64,000 bases of DNA from Gracilaria vermiculophylla (lineage: Eukaryota > Rhodophyta > Florideophyceae > Gracilariales > Gracilariaceae): assembly GCA_019155205.2 (NCBI GenBank), contig JAHNZQ020000049.1, forward strand, positions 1,179,448-1,243,447, read 5' to 3'. Made by a program: the position numbers and the translations under genes. Position 1 is the stretch's first letter. Every line of letters starts with the position of its first letter. Shown here piece after piece: positions 53,401 to 64,000 of the stretch. The notes beneath the pieces were generated by a model. The model made no database searches and was not told the DNA's origin. It worked only from the letters and a program-made list of their open reading frames with translations.

Positions 53401-56400
53401 AAGACGCGAAGATCACCTAGCTTGTAGACGGTCTTCATGGATCTCCGCGGCCCAACATGTAAGACTGTGTTACACAAAGGTCAAAGAATGTGCGAATTGC
53501 GATGATGGGAATTCGAAAACCACTTCTTATGCTCTTTCAATTTCTCGTCTCAGTATCTAAATATGATTTTGTGTCGAATGAATCATGCAGACCTGATGAA
53601 CATTCAGCGTTGCGATCCATGAACATTATTATTATAATGGATAGTTCATTGATACAATCTTCAGTAGCAGTCTCCAAAGCAATACCTAGCAATGAAACAC
53701 ATGATGTTCTCGACATCAAATCGAAACATGCTCTTGCCAGATGCACATTCATCTGTAGATGGTCAACATCCTCGTCATCGGGATCAGGATCAATAATTTG
53801 CGAGTCATTTTGGAAAACTGAATGCGTGAAAACTTAAACTTCGTATATTGAGAGGCGTGGGCTATTGACATCTTATCGTTCAAGTACCATGAAGTCCCAT
53901 TGATGTGTTCTTTGAGGTACATGGTTCACTTTTTTCCTGCCTGCATCAAGAAGTTCAATCATTACATACCTTCAAAATCGGTTGACCCTATCTCCTCTTC
54001 CATAAAGTTTTCCATCCGGGTAACATCCGGCATTCAAAAAAGCTTTTGTGGCTATGATGTATAAGTTTTAAGAAAATGATGAGAGAAAGTACCACCCAAC
54101 GCAACTCGACATTGATTCTCCTAAAAGAAGTACATGGAGCCAAACGTTTGAGTACTTGATAAACAGAAGCAAAACGAGGTTCAAGCGAAATCCTTTTTTT
54201 TTATTGTGCAGGTGAAGCGAATGAGATTAGCGGTTTAAAAAATTCCAGCATGCATGTGAATCTGAATGGGAAATGTATCGTGTGCAATACAAAGAGATAA
54301 CGATCAAACAAACCACTCTCAGAAACGCTCGAAACACCGCTTCCTTCGCGATCCGGTACACACAGTAAAAAAACACATCGTTGTTGTTGACGTGGTAAAG
54401 AGTTAGATTGCACTTACACATTTTCTTGATTTTCCAAGCGACGGCTGCAAAGAAGACCTTGAGCAGCAGCGGTACCCATCTCCATGGGTTCGGGTTTCCC
54501 CCGGGGTTCGTAAAATATCTTTAGTCCAATTCATGAATTTGTGTGAGCTAAACATTGACTCTATGAAAGCAAGTGCTGCCTTGGAACACAGTCTCAAGAT
54601 TCCTGACACTAGCAAGAAAGGCCAAAGGTTCACGGCGGTCAATTTCTCTTCATGCGCAATGTTCTCGATGTCTAAGGTGCCTTTCAAATGCCAGATGCTC
54701 ATAGATATACGTGATGTTCCCGAGAATTATGATGTCCTCCCTCTGGGACGTCTTCGACGATGAAGACTAGAAAATCTAAAGCATAGCTGGGACTGTTCAG
54801 TTGGTCTCTAGTGGGGCTGGAATACAGTCGAAACCGAGATTTTCTACTCTTCGCTTCTGATTCTAGCTGTGTACGGTTTTGGGGCTTTGAATCATGACAA
54901 TGGCGCCATTTCGGGTATGTCACAAATGAATACGTACGATTGAATCCAATAAAATAGCGTGTCATATGTGCAGGAAGAAGAGCGGACGATGTGGCAATGT
55001 TCGTGTTTCATATGGCGATTTCTGTAGCTGATGAAAGGAATGATGACGCCGTCTGTGCAGTTTTCATCTCAAATGATCTCACTCACTCTGTCTTCTTCGT
55101 GTCTTGATCACGAGCGCATTGGCAACGAGCAAGTATATAATGAAACCTTTCCTTTCCAAGACATAGAGTCGTACCGCGATCACAGATCTCTTCTGCGTTT
55201 TGGCTGGCGTTGATCCATAAACAATTTTGGTTCAAACACAGTCTTGAATGTCCACATTAGATATAAATATCCAGCATCACGGCTTAGAAGCTTTAGATCT
55301 AATCCTACTTTTAATATTGATACGAGACAGTTTAATTTCTCATTCTGCTTTTGCGGCTAAATGCTGAGGCTCAGTCTTGATGCTGCCCGATGATCTGCTC
55401 TATGTGGGGTATCTATTTGAATAAATCTTTTAAAAGCGTAATTCGTATGGGCCGCAGGTGAAGGCTATTGGAATCTTTTCTTAACGAATTGTAGCTACTT
55501 GGATCCTTAAATCTGTGAAGGCTGCATCTTCTGATTGAATTGCACTGATGACACGAAAAACTCAGAACTATTCAGCTCTGCACAAAAGGCGAGCCTTCTC
55601 ATTTTCTCTCAAGCACTTGAATGTCTTATCTTGAAACTTTACTCTCAAAGGTTCAGTGATATTGTGTTTGGTATATTTCCATTGAAAAGTTGGAGGATGA
55701 TCGAATGCCTTTAACTTCCTGAAGTTTGATTCATGGGACTTACTTTTAAACATGCAGGTATTTCAGAGCTTAAATAGCTGCAATATCCTTCTAAAGACTT
55801 CGAATTTAGATGAAAGTTTTCCATGGACTGCAAACAGTGCAGTTTCCCATTCCAAAAAAGTTTGTGTGAGCATATACATGTTCGATATCTTAAGTGAAAA
55901 CTGGAAAAGCATCACAACAATCCAGAAAGGTTTTCGCATTGGCATATTGCACGATAAACATTTCCAAATGAAACACAAAAGTGCGAAATGGCTGCGTTAT
56001 TGATCAGCTTGGAGAAAGTGTGGGAAAGTTGACGTCCTCTCATTATTTTCAAAACTTTTCTCTTTTCAAACCAGATAGCTGCATTAAAAATAATGCTCTC
56101 GAAGTTCTCCTGCCTCTTCTGCCGAGATAAACATGCCGATTCCTATGGTAATCTTTGCATATGAATATACTACATTTATTCTCTTGTATTGGGCAGCCCC
56201 AGCCTTTTTTATCGAAAAATTTTGTCGCATGCCTTCTTCACCTGCCGTCTCGCGTGGCCGATCTCAAATAATTTGAGAAGAAACGAGAGAGGTGAAAAAC
56301 ATGAGAGAGAGCGGCAGGAAAATCCTATCATCGAGGAAGGTTTATAAGTGATATCCGAACAGATCGAGTCTTCGATAAGTGCCCAATTCTGTCTTTCTGC

Positions 56401-56640
56401 CCAGACCAAAAGTATATTCAAAGCCCTTTGGATCCTTCTTCTTCGATAAGCATTCTATAGTATGTGGCTGACTTTGTTTCGATATCTATTGTATCTTTTT
56501 GAATGGATTGCAGCTATCGTTGTGTGGGGCGGTACAGGTACGCTTTCATCACGCTCTCGCGCTTTACTTCCGTTGCTGACGTAGTTCCGTTGTAAGCCGA
56601 CAAACTAAATCCGACCGAGAGCTGCTACTTCGGGAACAGG
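50429..56640. other. 6.2-kb AT-rich stretch without supported genes
   Basis: Composition drops sharply relative to the flanking clusters. All frames are short (108 codons or fewer) and none shows a domain, signal peptide or repeat pattern I trust. No LTR, Tc1 end, tRNA or snRNA sequence was recognised. Spliced genes or non-coding RNAs cannot be excluded. Confidence 0.5.
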
Positions 56641-56952
56641 ATGAATTGCAATGCCATTATTTTCTTTGGCGTGACGGGTTGGATATTGCTCAGCATCGTG
56701 ATCGGTATGGCATTGTTCTTCGATATACTTGGCAAGTATGAAATTCCTCCACCCATGGAGGCCAGCATAATGTTCGGCCTTGCTCTCGGCTGGTTGTTGA
56801 TCGCGATCATCGCATCGGTGGGGAATCCGATCAAAAAGGTGGACGAAGGAACAGCGGTTCTGGGGTTTGCTTGGCTCAACTCGATTACACATTTGGTCAG
56901 TGCAGCGTTGATTACTTTGAAAGACAGGTGGCAAAACCCTTTATACATTTAA
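56641..56952 (+). CDS. Small multi-pass membrane protein, unrecognised
   Basis: 103 residues with three hydrophobic segments: about 5-27 (AIIFFGVTGWILLSIVIGMALFF), 42-60 (SIMFGLALGWLLIAIIASV) and 72-92 (VLGFAWLNSITHLVSAALI). Short polar links are GKYEIPPPMEA and GNPIKKVDEGT, and the tail is KDRWQNPLYI. The regular alternation and Gly/Trp placement look like a real protein rather than a chance frame. I considered the TMEM50 family, which has a similar size and topology, but its signature is not evident. The membrane it sits in is unknown. Confidence 0.7.
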   Translation: MNCNAIIFFGVTGWILLSIVIGMALFFDILGKYEIPPPMEASIMFGLALGWLLIAIIASVGNPIKKVDEGTAVLGFAWLNSITHLVSAALITLKDRWQNPLYI

Positions 56953-57410
56953 AACGCGCTTTCCTGCCAGTTTGATGAAAAGCCTGAGATGGACTACAAG
57001 CAAAGAAATCGAAACAAAAAAAGGACCACCGGAAAGATTGCAAAAGAATACGAAATACCAAGGATCGTTTACTTATTGGTATTTCATTAAAGACAATCGA
57101 AAAAGTGAAGTGGATTTCAAGAACTAAGTTCTATGTGTGTCCAGAGGATTCTCAGTGAGAGGTCTATGATGTCATAACTTTTTTTTCTCGTAGATATGAT
57201 AAATGTACAACAGGAAGGTAGTTGTGTATTGTTGATTTCACGAGTACTTTTCGCGCGAGAAAAAGGAAAGTTTGACGGAAGAAGTAGCGTACTTTATCAC
57301 TTGTAACAGAGATGATAAAAAACACCTAAGAAAACAGTAGACTAGTATTGTTGTGAAAACGAAGAGTTATCTCTAGATACAATCGAGCAATAATACAGCC
57401 ACAGAGATTT

Positions 57411-58061
57411 CTATGGGTTGCGCGCCGATCGGTGACATCGTAATCCATCGAGTTGCATACTTCCTTTCTCACTGAAACGGGCCAAACCTCTGAGATACTG
57501 CATATTAGTGGGAGTACGAGGAATGCAGACTAGTGGAACAAACAACTCCAACTGGGCATGGTACGTTCCGTAGAGTGTTGGACTAACAAAGCCTTCAAAT
57601 TCAATGCACTCAAAGAAGACTATTTCAAGGGTATTCATTTCAGCCGCAGAGGCAGCGCCACCCACTCTAGCATAGTGCGAAGACGTGCTTACAACATCTT
57701 CAGTACTCTTAATGGCAACAACAAGTGCAGAAATAATTATTCTGTGCATGGAAAACGGGTTGAAGGGAGCAGCACCGGAGACAAGGAATCGATCGATGTA
57801 GATGAGCATGAGAACAAAGGCGGACTTCGAACAAGAAGCAAATCTGAAAAGGCGTTCAAGATAGTCATACGTTGATATGTCTGGCTCTTCCACACAGAAA
57901 AAGACGGAAAGGGGCTCACATGTGGAGGGAAATGCAAAGGGATCCAAATTCACCCGAAGTTCAAGAGCTGTGCTCAATGCGGCGAGGAAGAGAACGTCAC
58001 TGTCCCCCAAAGCTGGAGTCCTTGTTTGGGGGGAGAGGATTTGGGGATTGGTGGTATCCAT
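57411..58061 (-). CDS. PHO80-like (P/U-type) cyclin
   Basis: 216 residues from the ATG at 58061 (the frame is open further to 58232). It contains the short cyclin box of the PHO80/Pcl and plant CYCP/CYCU group: VEEPDISTYDYLERLFRFASCSKSAFVLMLIYIDRFL (read in two parts at about 68-104), then MHRIIISALVVAIKSTEDV and YARVGGASAAEMNTLEIVFFECIEF. These cyclins pair with Cdc28- or Pho85-type kinases and link phosphate or nutrient state to the cell cycle or transcription. The C-terminal part after the box is short. Partner kinase and signal unknown. Confidence 0.9.
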   Translation of the reverse strand: MDTTNPQILSPQTRTPALGDSDVLFLAALSTALELRVNLDPFAFPSTCEPLSVFFCVEEPDISTYDYLERLFRFASCSKSAFVLMLIYIDRFLVSGAAPFNPFSMHRIIISALVVAIKSTEDVVSTSSHYARVGGAASAAEMNTLEIVFFECIEFEGFVSPTLYGTYHAQLELFVPLVCIPRTPTNMQYLRGLARFSEKGSMQLDGLRCHRSARNP

Positions 58062-59054
58062 GTAGAGTGCCGCCGTGCGAGGAGCTTGACTTGATCGTAT
58101 GAACCAGCGGGATATGGTTGGACTTGGTCGTATCAGGTAGACGAGGGTGGATGATTCGACCTTGCGCAAAAAGGGCCACTTTTGTTTTATCCACTCTAAA
58201 ACTGCATGGGCGTTACGAGGGTGACGTCTCATGTTGTACCAGACAGCAAGGCGGCAAACGCATAGTCATATGTGACAGACACCGTTAGATGCGACGCACA
58301 CCTCTCGTCTGTGACACATTGACGTTTAAGGGCGTAAACAAGGTGCTCGACAAAATCGTCAACAAGCTGTAACACCGCCGAAAAGCGCTCTACGGTGCAA
58401 GGAGTGCCCTGTCATGAGCTCGAAAGCTGTTTACAAGTCTCAGAGCTGACTTCCACGGATGCGTCTGACTTTCTCCTTGACGAGCGTTGATTGGTTGGGT
58501 CGTCGTACACGACGATGACTGTAGATCATGATTGCAACATGAACGGATAAATTGAATTTTGTTACACGCACAGTTTACACACTTAATCATGGCTGCTGCC
58601 ACGTAATACAGTGGGCCACGCATCCAGCGGCACACGTAGAGGCACGCGCCACACACGAGCGCGTTGGCTTCGCGCTGCGCACACATGCGTGACAGCTGCG
58701 CCGCGCGCTCGCCCGCCCGTGGCACGCATAGACCCTGGCGCCCGCGATGCCTTCATTTTCCAGCTTGCAACCCGCGCCATCTCCACCGGCGCCCTGCATT
58801 ACCTCTGCCGTCGTCCAGGCAGCACCAAAGCCATGCATCGACAGCGTTTTCTTCCTTCCGCATCTCATTTTAACGCCCTGCCGCCTTCGCGCCACCATCG
58901 CATCTCCGTTCAGGCGCTCACCGATGCCTGCGTCCCCCAGAAGATGCTTCAATGCCCACCCGTTCCTTATTCTTCGTCACAATTTCCACACTCCATTCAA
59001 ACACTTCCTTATGAGCCTTTTCGCCATAGAACTTGTCTTACCTTTGACACAACC
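58062..59054. other. Upstream region between the cyclin and the second MYB gene
   Basis: Divergent promoter. 58610-58850 is GC-rich and open in several frames. In-frame Mets for the MYB frame at 58834 and 58944 could extend that protein. Confidence 0.4.
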
Positions 59055-59130
59055 ATGTCGCATTCGCATCTGCCGTCGCCGCCGCCGCCGCCGCCGCCGC
59101 CACCGCCGCCGCCGCCTCCGCCGCCTCCGC

Positions 59131-59161
<31 letters not shown>

Positions 59162-59849
59162 ACCGCCACCACCTTTGTATTCGTTGCCACTACCTGCTCT
59201 TTGTCCCACACCAATACCGCTTGAATTACCCTCTGCGTATTCTTTCGCGCCAAACTACGTCTTTCCTCCGAGCACAACGTCTTATGCAGCGGCGCCACCT
59301 TCTGCCGGACACCATTCAATATTATCTGGATCTCCACGACACACATCTGAATGGCGCACACCTTCGCTGCCTTCCATCCATTTCTATGGTACACCCTACT
59401 CTATTTCAAAAGGTCCCCGGAAGAGGGGAACGGTCAAGCGCCTGTGGACTCCACACGAAGACGATCGACTTCGCCGGCTCGCGAGACTGCGTCCCGAAAA
59501 CTGGAATGTAATCGCTGAGTCACTTCCCGGTCGCACTGGAAAGCAATGTCGAGAGAGATGGCTCAATCACTTGCAGGAAGGTATGCGAAACCAAGTCTCC
59601 TTCTTCTTTAAAAGCACAAAATATATATAATTAGCGGCATCTATCTAACTGACTCTTCTATTGTCTTGCATAGGGATTCGAAAGGGATTCTGGACTGCCA
59701 GAGAAGATGAAATTATCATTCAGGAACAGGCGCGGCGCGGAAATCGATGGAGCGACATTGCGCGCCTTCTGCCTGGACGCAGCGACAATGCTGTCAAGAA
59801 TCGCTTCAATGCAACGCTCAAAAAGCAATATGTTCGCTATCCATACTAA
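59055..59849 (+). CDS. Two-repeat MYB protein with poly-proline tract (two exons)
   Basis: Exon 1 59055-59580, intron 59581-59673 (93 nt, GTATGC...CATAG), exon 2 59674-59849; 233 residues. The start at 59055 is in good context (acaaccATGt), but the frame is open upstream, with Mets at 58944 and 58834, so the N-terminus is uncertain. After MSHSHLPS comes a run of 32 prolines, then a disordered Pro/Ser-rich part. MYB repeat 1 is KRLWTPHEDDRLRRL...WNVIAESLPGRTGKQCRERW and repeat 2 is KGFWTAREDEIIIQEQ...WSDIARLLPGRSDNAVKNRF. The intron falls exactly between the repeats (HLQEG|IRKG). Likely a nuclear DNA-binding regulator. Confidence 0.9.
59079..59174. repeat. CCG/CCT/CCA run encoding 32 prolines
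   Basis: 96 bp of uninterrupted Pro codons, mostly CCG. A trinucleotide-type repeat likely to vary in length between individuals. Confidence 0.95.
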
Positions 59850-61889
59850 TAGGCTATTGTAAACTTTTTAGTTGTAGTTTGTATTTGAGAAGAATTCGAC
59901 TATGCCATTGGTAAAAGCTAGTGCTATGTGAACGATGCACGCACATAAAAAAGCTTGCTTGTAACGGATACAGTTGAAAACCTCCTGCGCTACACTCTTG
60001 TGGCGCTGCTTGTTCCTCCATCGCGTGCGCGCTATGCCGCAGCCGGCAGGCTGCACTGGCAGCACGTTGAAATAAGGGCTGCTGAGCGCACGGTTAGCAG
60101 TCTGTTGAGGAGTCCAGCCCACGAAGCACGTCAATCTCAAAAAAGAGGTGTACTGTTCGGGCCAGCACCGTTTGCAGCAAACGCCCTAGCTGGACTCTGG
60201 GCACGAAAATATTGGCCAGTCCGCCTCCATGTCAGAACTTGATAGGGAGCAAGCGTGACAGCTTCTGCAGAGTCGCTGCAGGAAGAATGATCAATAGTTG
60301 AGCGAAAAAAGCCGCGCCACGAGCCAAGCACGTGAAACGTCGTGATATGTGTCTTCTCGCCTTCGGCGGCCGGAGCTCCGAGGGCGAAAGGGGTGTGCGG
60401 TCGATCGACGTTGAGTGCCCATGGCCGCAACGCAGCGGCGATGTTGGGCGGGAGCGTGACGACGGGCGATTTTTTTTTCATTCTTTTTTGTTCATGGTTC
60501 TGTCGTGACGCGCATCACGCGCACGCGCGCACGTGAATGATTCCGTGCTCCTGCTGCGCGGGCTGTTCTCGCCCTTCTTTAACCGACTGCTGCGCATTGG
60601 AGCAACGTCCCCAATGTGCGGAAGTACTTGAATCACAAAATCTCGCCAGAGCAAACGCAATACCCTGTCAATACGCCTCTTTCAGTCCCACTTGCCCGTA
60701 CAAACCCCCCTCGCCAACGGTTTGTACAACCGCGGCTGTTGTCGTGCTGTGCCCACAGCACCCAATCTAGAGTGGTACAGCATCATCTGCCCAAAAACCA
60801 GTGGCTTACATAGACGCATGTGAAGAAACCGACTGCAACGGTGCCGCAGTCCTACACGTATCTTCCTCAGCCACGTACAGTCAGTGTCTCATTCTTTTCT
60901 GGTATTCGGTCCAACGGAAACGGACCTTCCAACACGTGCGCCATGCGCATCCGATAAAAGTGAATCAGTTGAGATACGAGAGATAATTTTTGGGTCACTG
61001 CTTACGGAACTCTTCCTATCTCGCAAGTGACCGCACTCTCGAACATGCCACCCGCGCTAATTGCTTCCAAACAATCTCAGCCAGCCGTTCCGCGATGTGA
61101 AAGAAACAGCAAAGATTCCCTCCCATCGGAAGACAGACAAGAAATCCGCCTCTCGAGCGCCAAGAAGCAGATACCATCGTGACCTCGGACATGAGCGAGC
61201 CACCGCACTTTCCCCAGACTGCTGTGATCATTTGTCTCACACGAGTCAACGCTGCATGTTTTGTTTGCCACGTGTTTCCATAGCCACGTTTCGCATTGCC
61301 AAGCACCTTGCCAGCAGTGCGCACGCTAATCACACTTGAAAACGTTTGCAAGCAGCAGGAGTAGTTGAATTATAAACGCACATTTATTATATGAAATTCA
61401 AAAACAGGAACTGTGCACCTAAATCAAATTTATTGTACATTAATTCGAAAACGTGGGATAACGTTGTCTTTTGCACTCAAAGCAAAAGCAAAAATTTTCT
61501 CATGAACCTTTTCATAGACTTCCTTGCTATTTTATAATTATATTCTGCCGTTGATTTGTTCAAATTGTTTTATTCGTGAACAAAATAAGTAAAACGTTTT
61601 AAATAGCTTGACCATATTTATTCCCATAACTGTTCCAGTTTTTTATAGCATTGTTCTTATATTTTAACCCTCTGAACTAAGTAGAATTGCGCATCAATAA
61701 TTTGAAGTATAACTGATTTAATTATTTATCTACTTCTTCATAGGTATTTATTTTTGGGACGGTTGGTCTAATACAATATTTAAATGAGCCAGAAAAAACC
61801 ACAATAATGCAGTTTTCCGAAGTTTTCCACGAGCACTTGCATGCGTAATGGACATTAAAACCATATTTCATTCAGAAATATATGATAAG
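59850..61889. other. Intergenic region, no supported gene
   Basis: Short frames only, including a minus frame at 61016-61351 (111 codons) without motif. Composition shifts from GC-rich (60000-60700) to strongly AT-rich (61370-61880). Confidence 0.45.
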
Positions 61890-63722
61890 TGTAGTACAGT
61901 GGATCTTAAGGTGATATTGCGGAGAGGTTTTATGGCGTCAAATTCCTAAGGAACGCTCGTATTTTATTAACTGAGCCATGTGGTACATACAGTGCGTTTC
62001 AAAAACATATTACCCCGCAAAAGTGCGCCAAAACTGTACTGTAGACTAGATTTTGCACATAGTCTGTGTAGAATCGTTTCAAAAAGATAGGTACATCGTC
62101 TTCTTTCTAGTATGAATGGTTCGAGGTCAGCCACTTTCCAAGCAAGAACAGCTTCAAATCGTAAAGTTAAACACCGAGAGACATTCCAAAAGTGCTATCG
62201 CTAAAACTTTAAAGCGTTTTAGGTTCACAATCGCTACTTTTCTCAAAACTCCTACTCTTTATGAATTAAAACGATCTCCGGAACGCTCGAAGAAGCTCAG
62301 CCCAACAGATGAAAGAAGATTTAAAAGGTAGTTGTGCAAAGGAGAATTTTTGTGTAAAAAGAAATGTAGAGATTCTCAATCTCAGCGTTTCTAAATCAAC
62401 TGTTTGCAGGCAGATAAACAGCACATATTTATTGAAATATAAAAAAATGAAAAAAAAAATCTTTCTCCAAGACCATCACAAGCACAGGAGAGTTAACTGG
62501 TGTTCTGAAAAAGCCTACTGGAAAAAGGAATGAAAAAATAATATTTATACTGGTGAAAAAAAGTTCAATTTGGACGGACCAGATTGCTACAAATTTTATT
62601 GGCACGATCTTCGTTAGGAACATCCAAAGTTTTATACCTGGCATTCAGGTGGAGGCTCTGTAATGGTTTGGGCGTGCATTTATAAGAAAGGTCTAACGAA
62701 AATTGCTTTTCTTGAAACAAACATGAATGCGGAAAATATCAAGAAGTTCTTTACAATTATTTGCTTCCGTTTTGTTTATGTTTTCATGAATAAAATTTCA
62801 TTTTTCAACGAAATAATTCGCCTGTACACACTTCATCTTTAATTAAAGATTAGCTACAGGAGTCTGAGGTATCCGGTTAAGAGTGGCCGGCGCGCTCATC
62901 AGATTTGATCTCAATTCAAAACGTTCGGGAACTGCTGTCGAGGATGGTTTATGCGCATAAAAGGCAAATTAAGATAGTTTTTGAACTCTAAAACTGTATT
63001 AAACATTGCTGGAAATCTATAACAATTTCAAGTGTAGAAAAGTACATCCTTTCAATGCCAAAACGTTGCATAAGCGTAATGCAGGAAAAAAGTGCAAAAT
63101 AACTATTGAGCGTCGCGCAGTAAAGATTTGTAATTGATGATCATATGTTTTTGAAACGGTTTTTTGACTTTCTTTTTTCTGAAACATATTTTTGTAGGCG
63201 TACAGTATACATTTCGTAGATTTTTTTGAGATTTCACAGCATGTCGTATGTTTTTAAAACAGTCTGTAATTCGGCCCGCGTGCGCTACAGTATCTTTAAG
63301 GGACGGTAGAATTTATATTTATTTAAGTTAATTTGTGTGGGTAATTCCTACTGTAGTGAGACCTGCCGAGGTGGGGTCCTGGCTTGATACTTAATCTACC
63401 GGTCGAGTTTCACCTCTGGGGAAGTAAATTTAGCGCGCTTGAGTCTTCATCTACTTTTCCGGTGCGGGACTCTCGTCGATCATTCTAAGGTTTCTATGCC
63501 GCAGATCCCCAGGTCGCCTCGTAGCAGAGCCTGTAGAAGCATTTTCCACCCAGTGGACCTCCCCCTCTGCTTGATGTTTGAGGATCCCTTTTTAAGAATT
63601 CCCCCGGCTCGCGACATCGATTACCGGAGACCACCTTTTGGAACTCGCACCTTTGGAGTCAACGAAACCTCCTAACGGACATTGTGCTCTACTACCTTGA
63701 AAGGAGAACTGACAGTACCACA
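61890..63722 (+). repeat. 5' LTR of a gypsy element, split by a Tc1/mariner insertion
   Basis: Parts 61890-61989 and 63267-63722. Starts TGTAGTACAGTGG and ends CAGTACCACA. Taking out the transposon and one TA leaves exactly 554 bp, the LTR length of the family. The G-box is mutated here (CCATGTGG). It is followed by a likely primer-binding site and the start of gag, so it is the 5' LTR of an element running off the right edge. Confidence 0.92.
61990..63266 (+). mobile_element. Tc1/mariner transposon (1277 bp), inactivated
   Basis: Flanked by TA on both sides (61988-61989 and 63267-63268). Terminal repeats are CAGTGCGTTTCAAAAACATA and the reverse complement of its right end, CAGACTGTTTTAAAAACATA. 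The transposase begins at 62116 (MVRGQPLSKQEQLQIVKLN, helix-turn-helix) and continues in broken frames: NLDGPDCYKFYWHDL with the first catalytic Asp, GGGSVMVWAC, an NNSPVHTS segment where the family has DNAPVHTS (second Asp lost), and WPARSSDL. Several stops and frameshifts make it non-autonomous. Confidence 0.93.
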
Positions 63723-63724
63723 AC

Positions 63725-63742
63725 TGGTCTCCCGACTTAGAA
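63725..63742 (+). other. Probable primer-binding site of the right-edge gypsy element
   Basis: TGGTCTCCCGACTTAG begins two bases after the LTR end. It starts with TGG, complementary to a tRNA CCA end. The matching tRNA is unknown. Confidence 0.6.
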
Positions 63743-63898
63743 GGTCAGTTTCCTAAATAAATCGCAAAAGTCACGATAGAACAGTGTTTCTAGTTTGCAA
63801 CAGTCGAAACCCCACAGTGGAATTCTTCCGTAAGAGAATACGGAAGTGGAAGGAAATCACCCCCCACCTACTCCTCTATAGACCCCTCAGAACCCCCA

Positions 63899-64000
63899 AT
63901 GGAAACCCCTCTACAGGATCCTCAACCAACCGAGTCCGTTGGTGGGCGCAGCACGCGCAGCACTCCCCAGGAGACGGCCGCCAGACTGGAGGACCCTGAA
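63899..64000 (+). CDS. Gag start of a gypsy element, cut by window edge
   Basis: 34 codons from an ATG 177 bp after the LTR, open to the end of the window (METPLQDPQPTESVGGRS...). The polar, Pro/Thr/Ser-rich start and its place after LTR and primer-binding site fit the N-terminus of Gag. No domain can be seen in so short a piece. Whether the element is intact cannot be judged. Confidence 0.5.
   Translation, partial: METPLQDPQPTESVGGRSTRSTPQETAARLEDPE

Noticed and set aside
54440..54520. Possible tRNA-like sequence (gggttcgggtttcccccgggg)
   Set aside because: The T-loop-like word is part of a local palindrome, and no acceptor, D or anticodon stem can be drawn around it.
56641..56952. Naming the small membrane protein TMEM50
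   Set aside because: Size and topology fit, but the characteristic sequence of that family is not visible, so it is left unnamed.
1..64000. CRISPR arrays, bacterial operons, rRNA genes
   Set aside because: None seen. The genes are eukaryotic, monocistronic and partly intron-containing; the only regular arrays are the 351-bp tandem repeat and minisatellites without spacer structure.

Overview
The window looks like nuclear DNA of a eukaryote with a compact, intron-poor genome. My best guess is a florideophyte red alga of the Chondrus type. That is inferred from single-exon genes with tail-to-tail spacing as small as 40 bp, introns of only 93-146 nt, a Golgi PAPS transporter of the kind needed to make sulfated galactans, and many decayed Ty3/gypsy and Tc1/mariner elements. 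Only composition and gene style support the species guess. The sequence is a draft: a 100-N gap lies inside a tandem repeat at 31.7 kb.

Layout. 1-10.3 kb is a stack of nested Ty3/gypsy chromovirus-like copies with 554-bp LTRs. Downstream of pol, on the opposite strand, they carry an open reading frame whose start position is shared by three diverged copies. 12.5-20 kb holds a Tc1/mariner fragment, an unrecognised decayed plus-strand coding region and a minus-strand gypsy pol split by a solo LTR. 22.6-38.7 kb is a GC-rich gene cluster: a secreted Ser/Pro-rich protein, DPH3 (start codon split off by an intron), an R2R3-MYB, a C2H2 zinc-finger protein, a 351-bp tandem array, an unknown protein whose 3' end seeded that array, a RING-H2 membrane protein and a SLC35B2-like PAPS transporter. 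38.7-42 kb is gene-poor and contains two foldback sequences. 42-50.4 kb is a dense cluster: an HSDL2-like dehydrogenase, a MadBub spindle-checkpoint protein, seryl-tRNA synthetase, U1 snRNP protein C, a Ctr copper transporter and a secreted Cys-rich protein. 50.4-56.6 kb is AT-rich and holds no gene I can support. 56.6-59.9 kb holds a small membrane protein, a PHO80-type cyclin and a second two-repeat MYB with a 32-proline run. The right edge has the 5' LTR of another gypsy element, interrupted by a Tc1/mariner copy, followed by a likely primer-binding site and the start of gag.

The host genes do not form one pathway. They are mostly housekeeping (translation, splicing, diphthamide, checkpoint, copper, sulfation) plus regulators. 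The most unusual items are the conserved antisense ORF of the gypsy family, the tandem array built from a gene's 3' end, the AUG|GU-split DPH3 gene, and the single MadBub protein combining Mad3-type and Bub1-type motifs.
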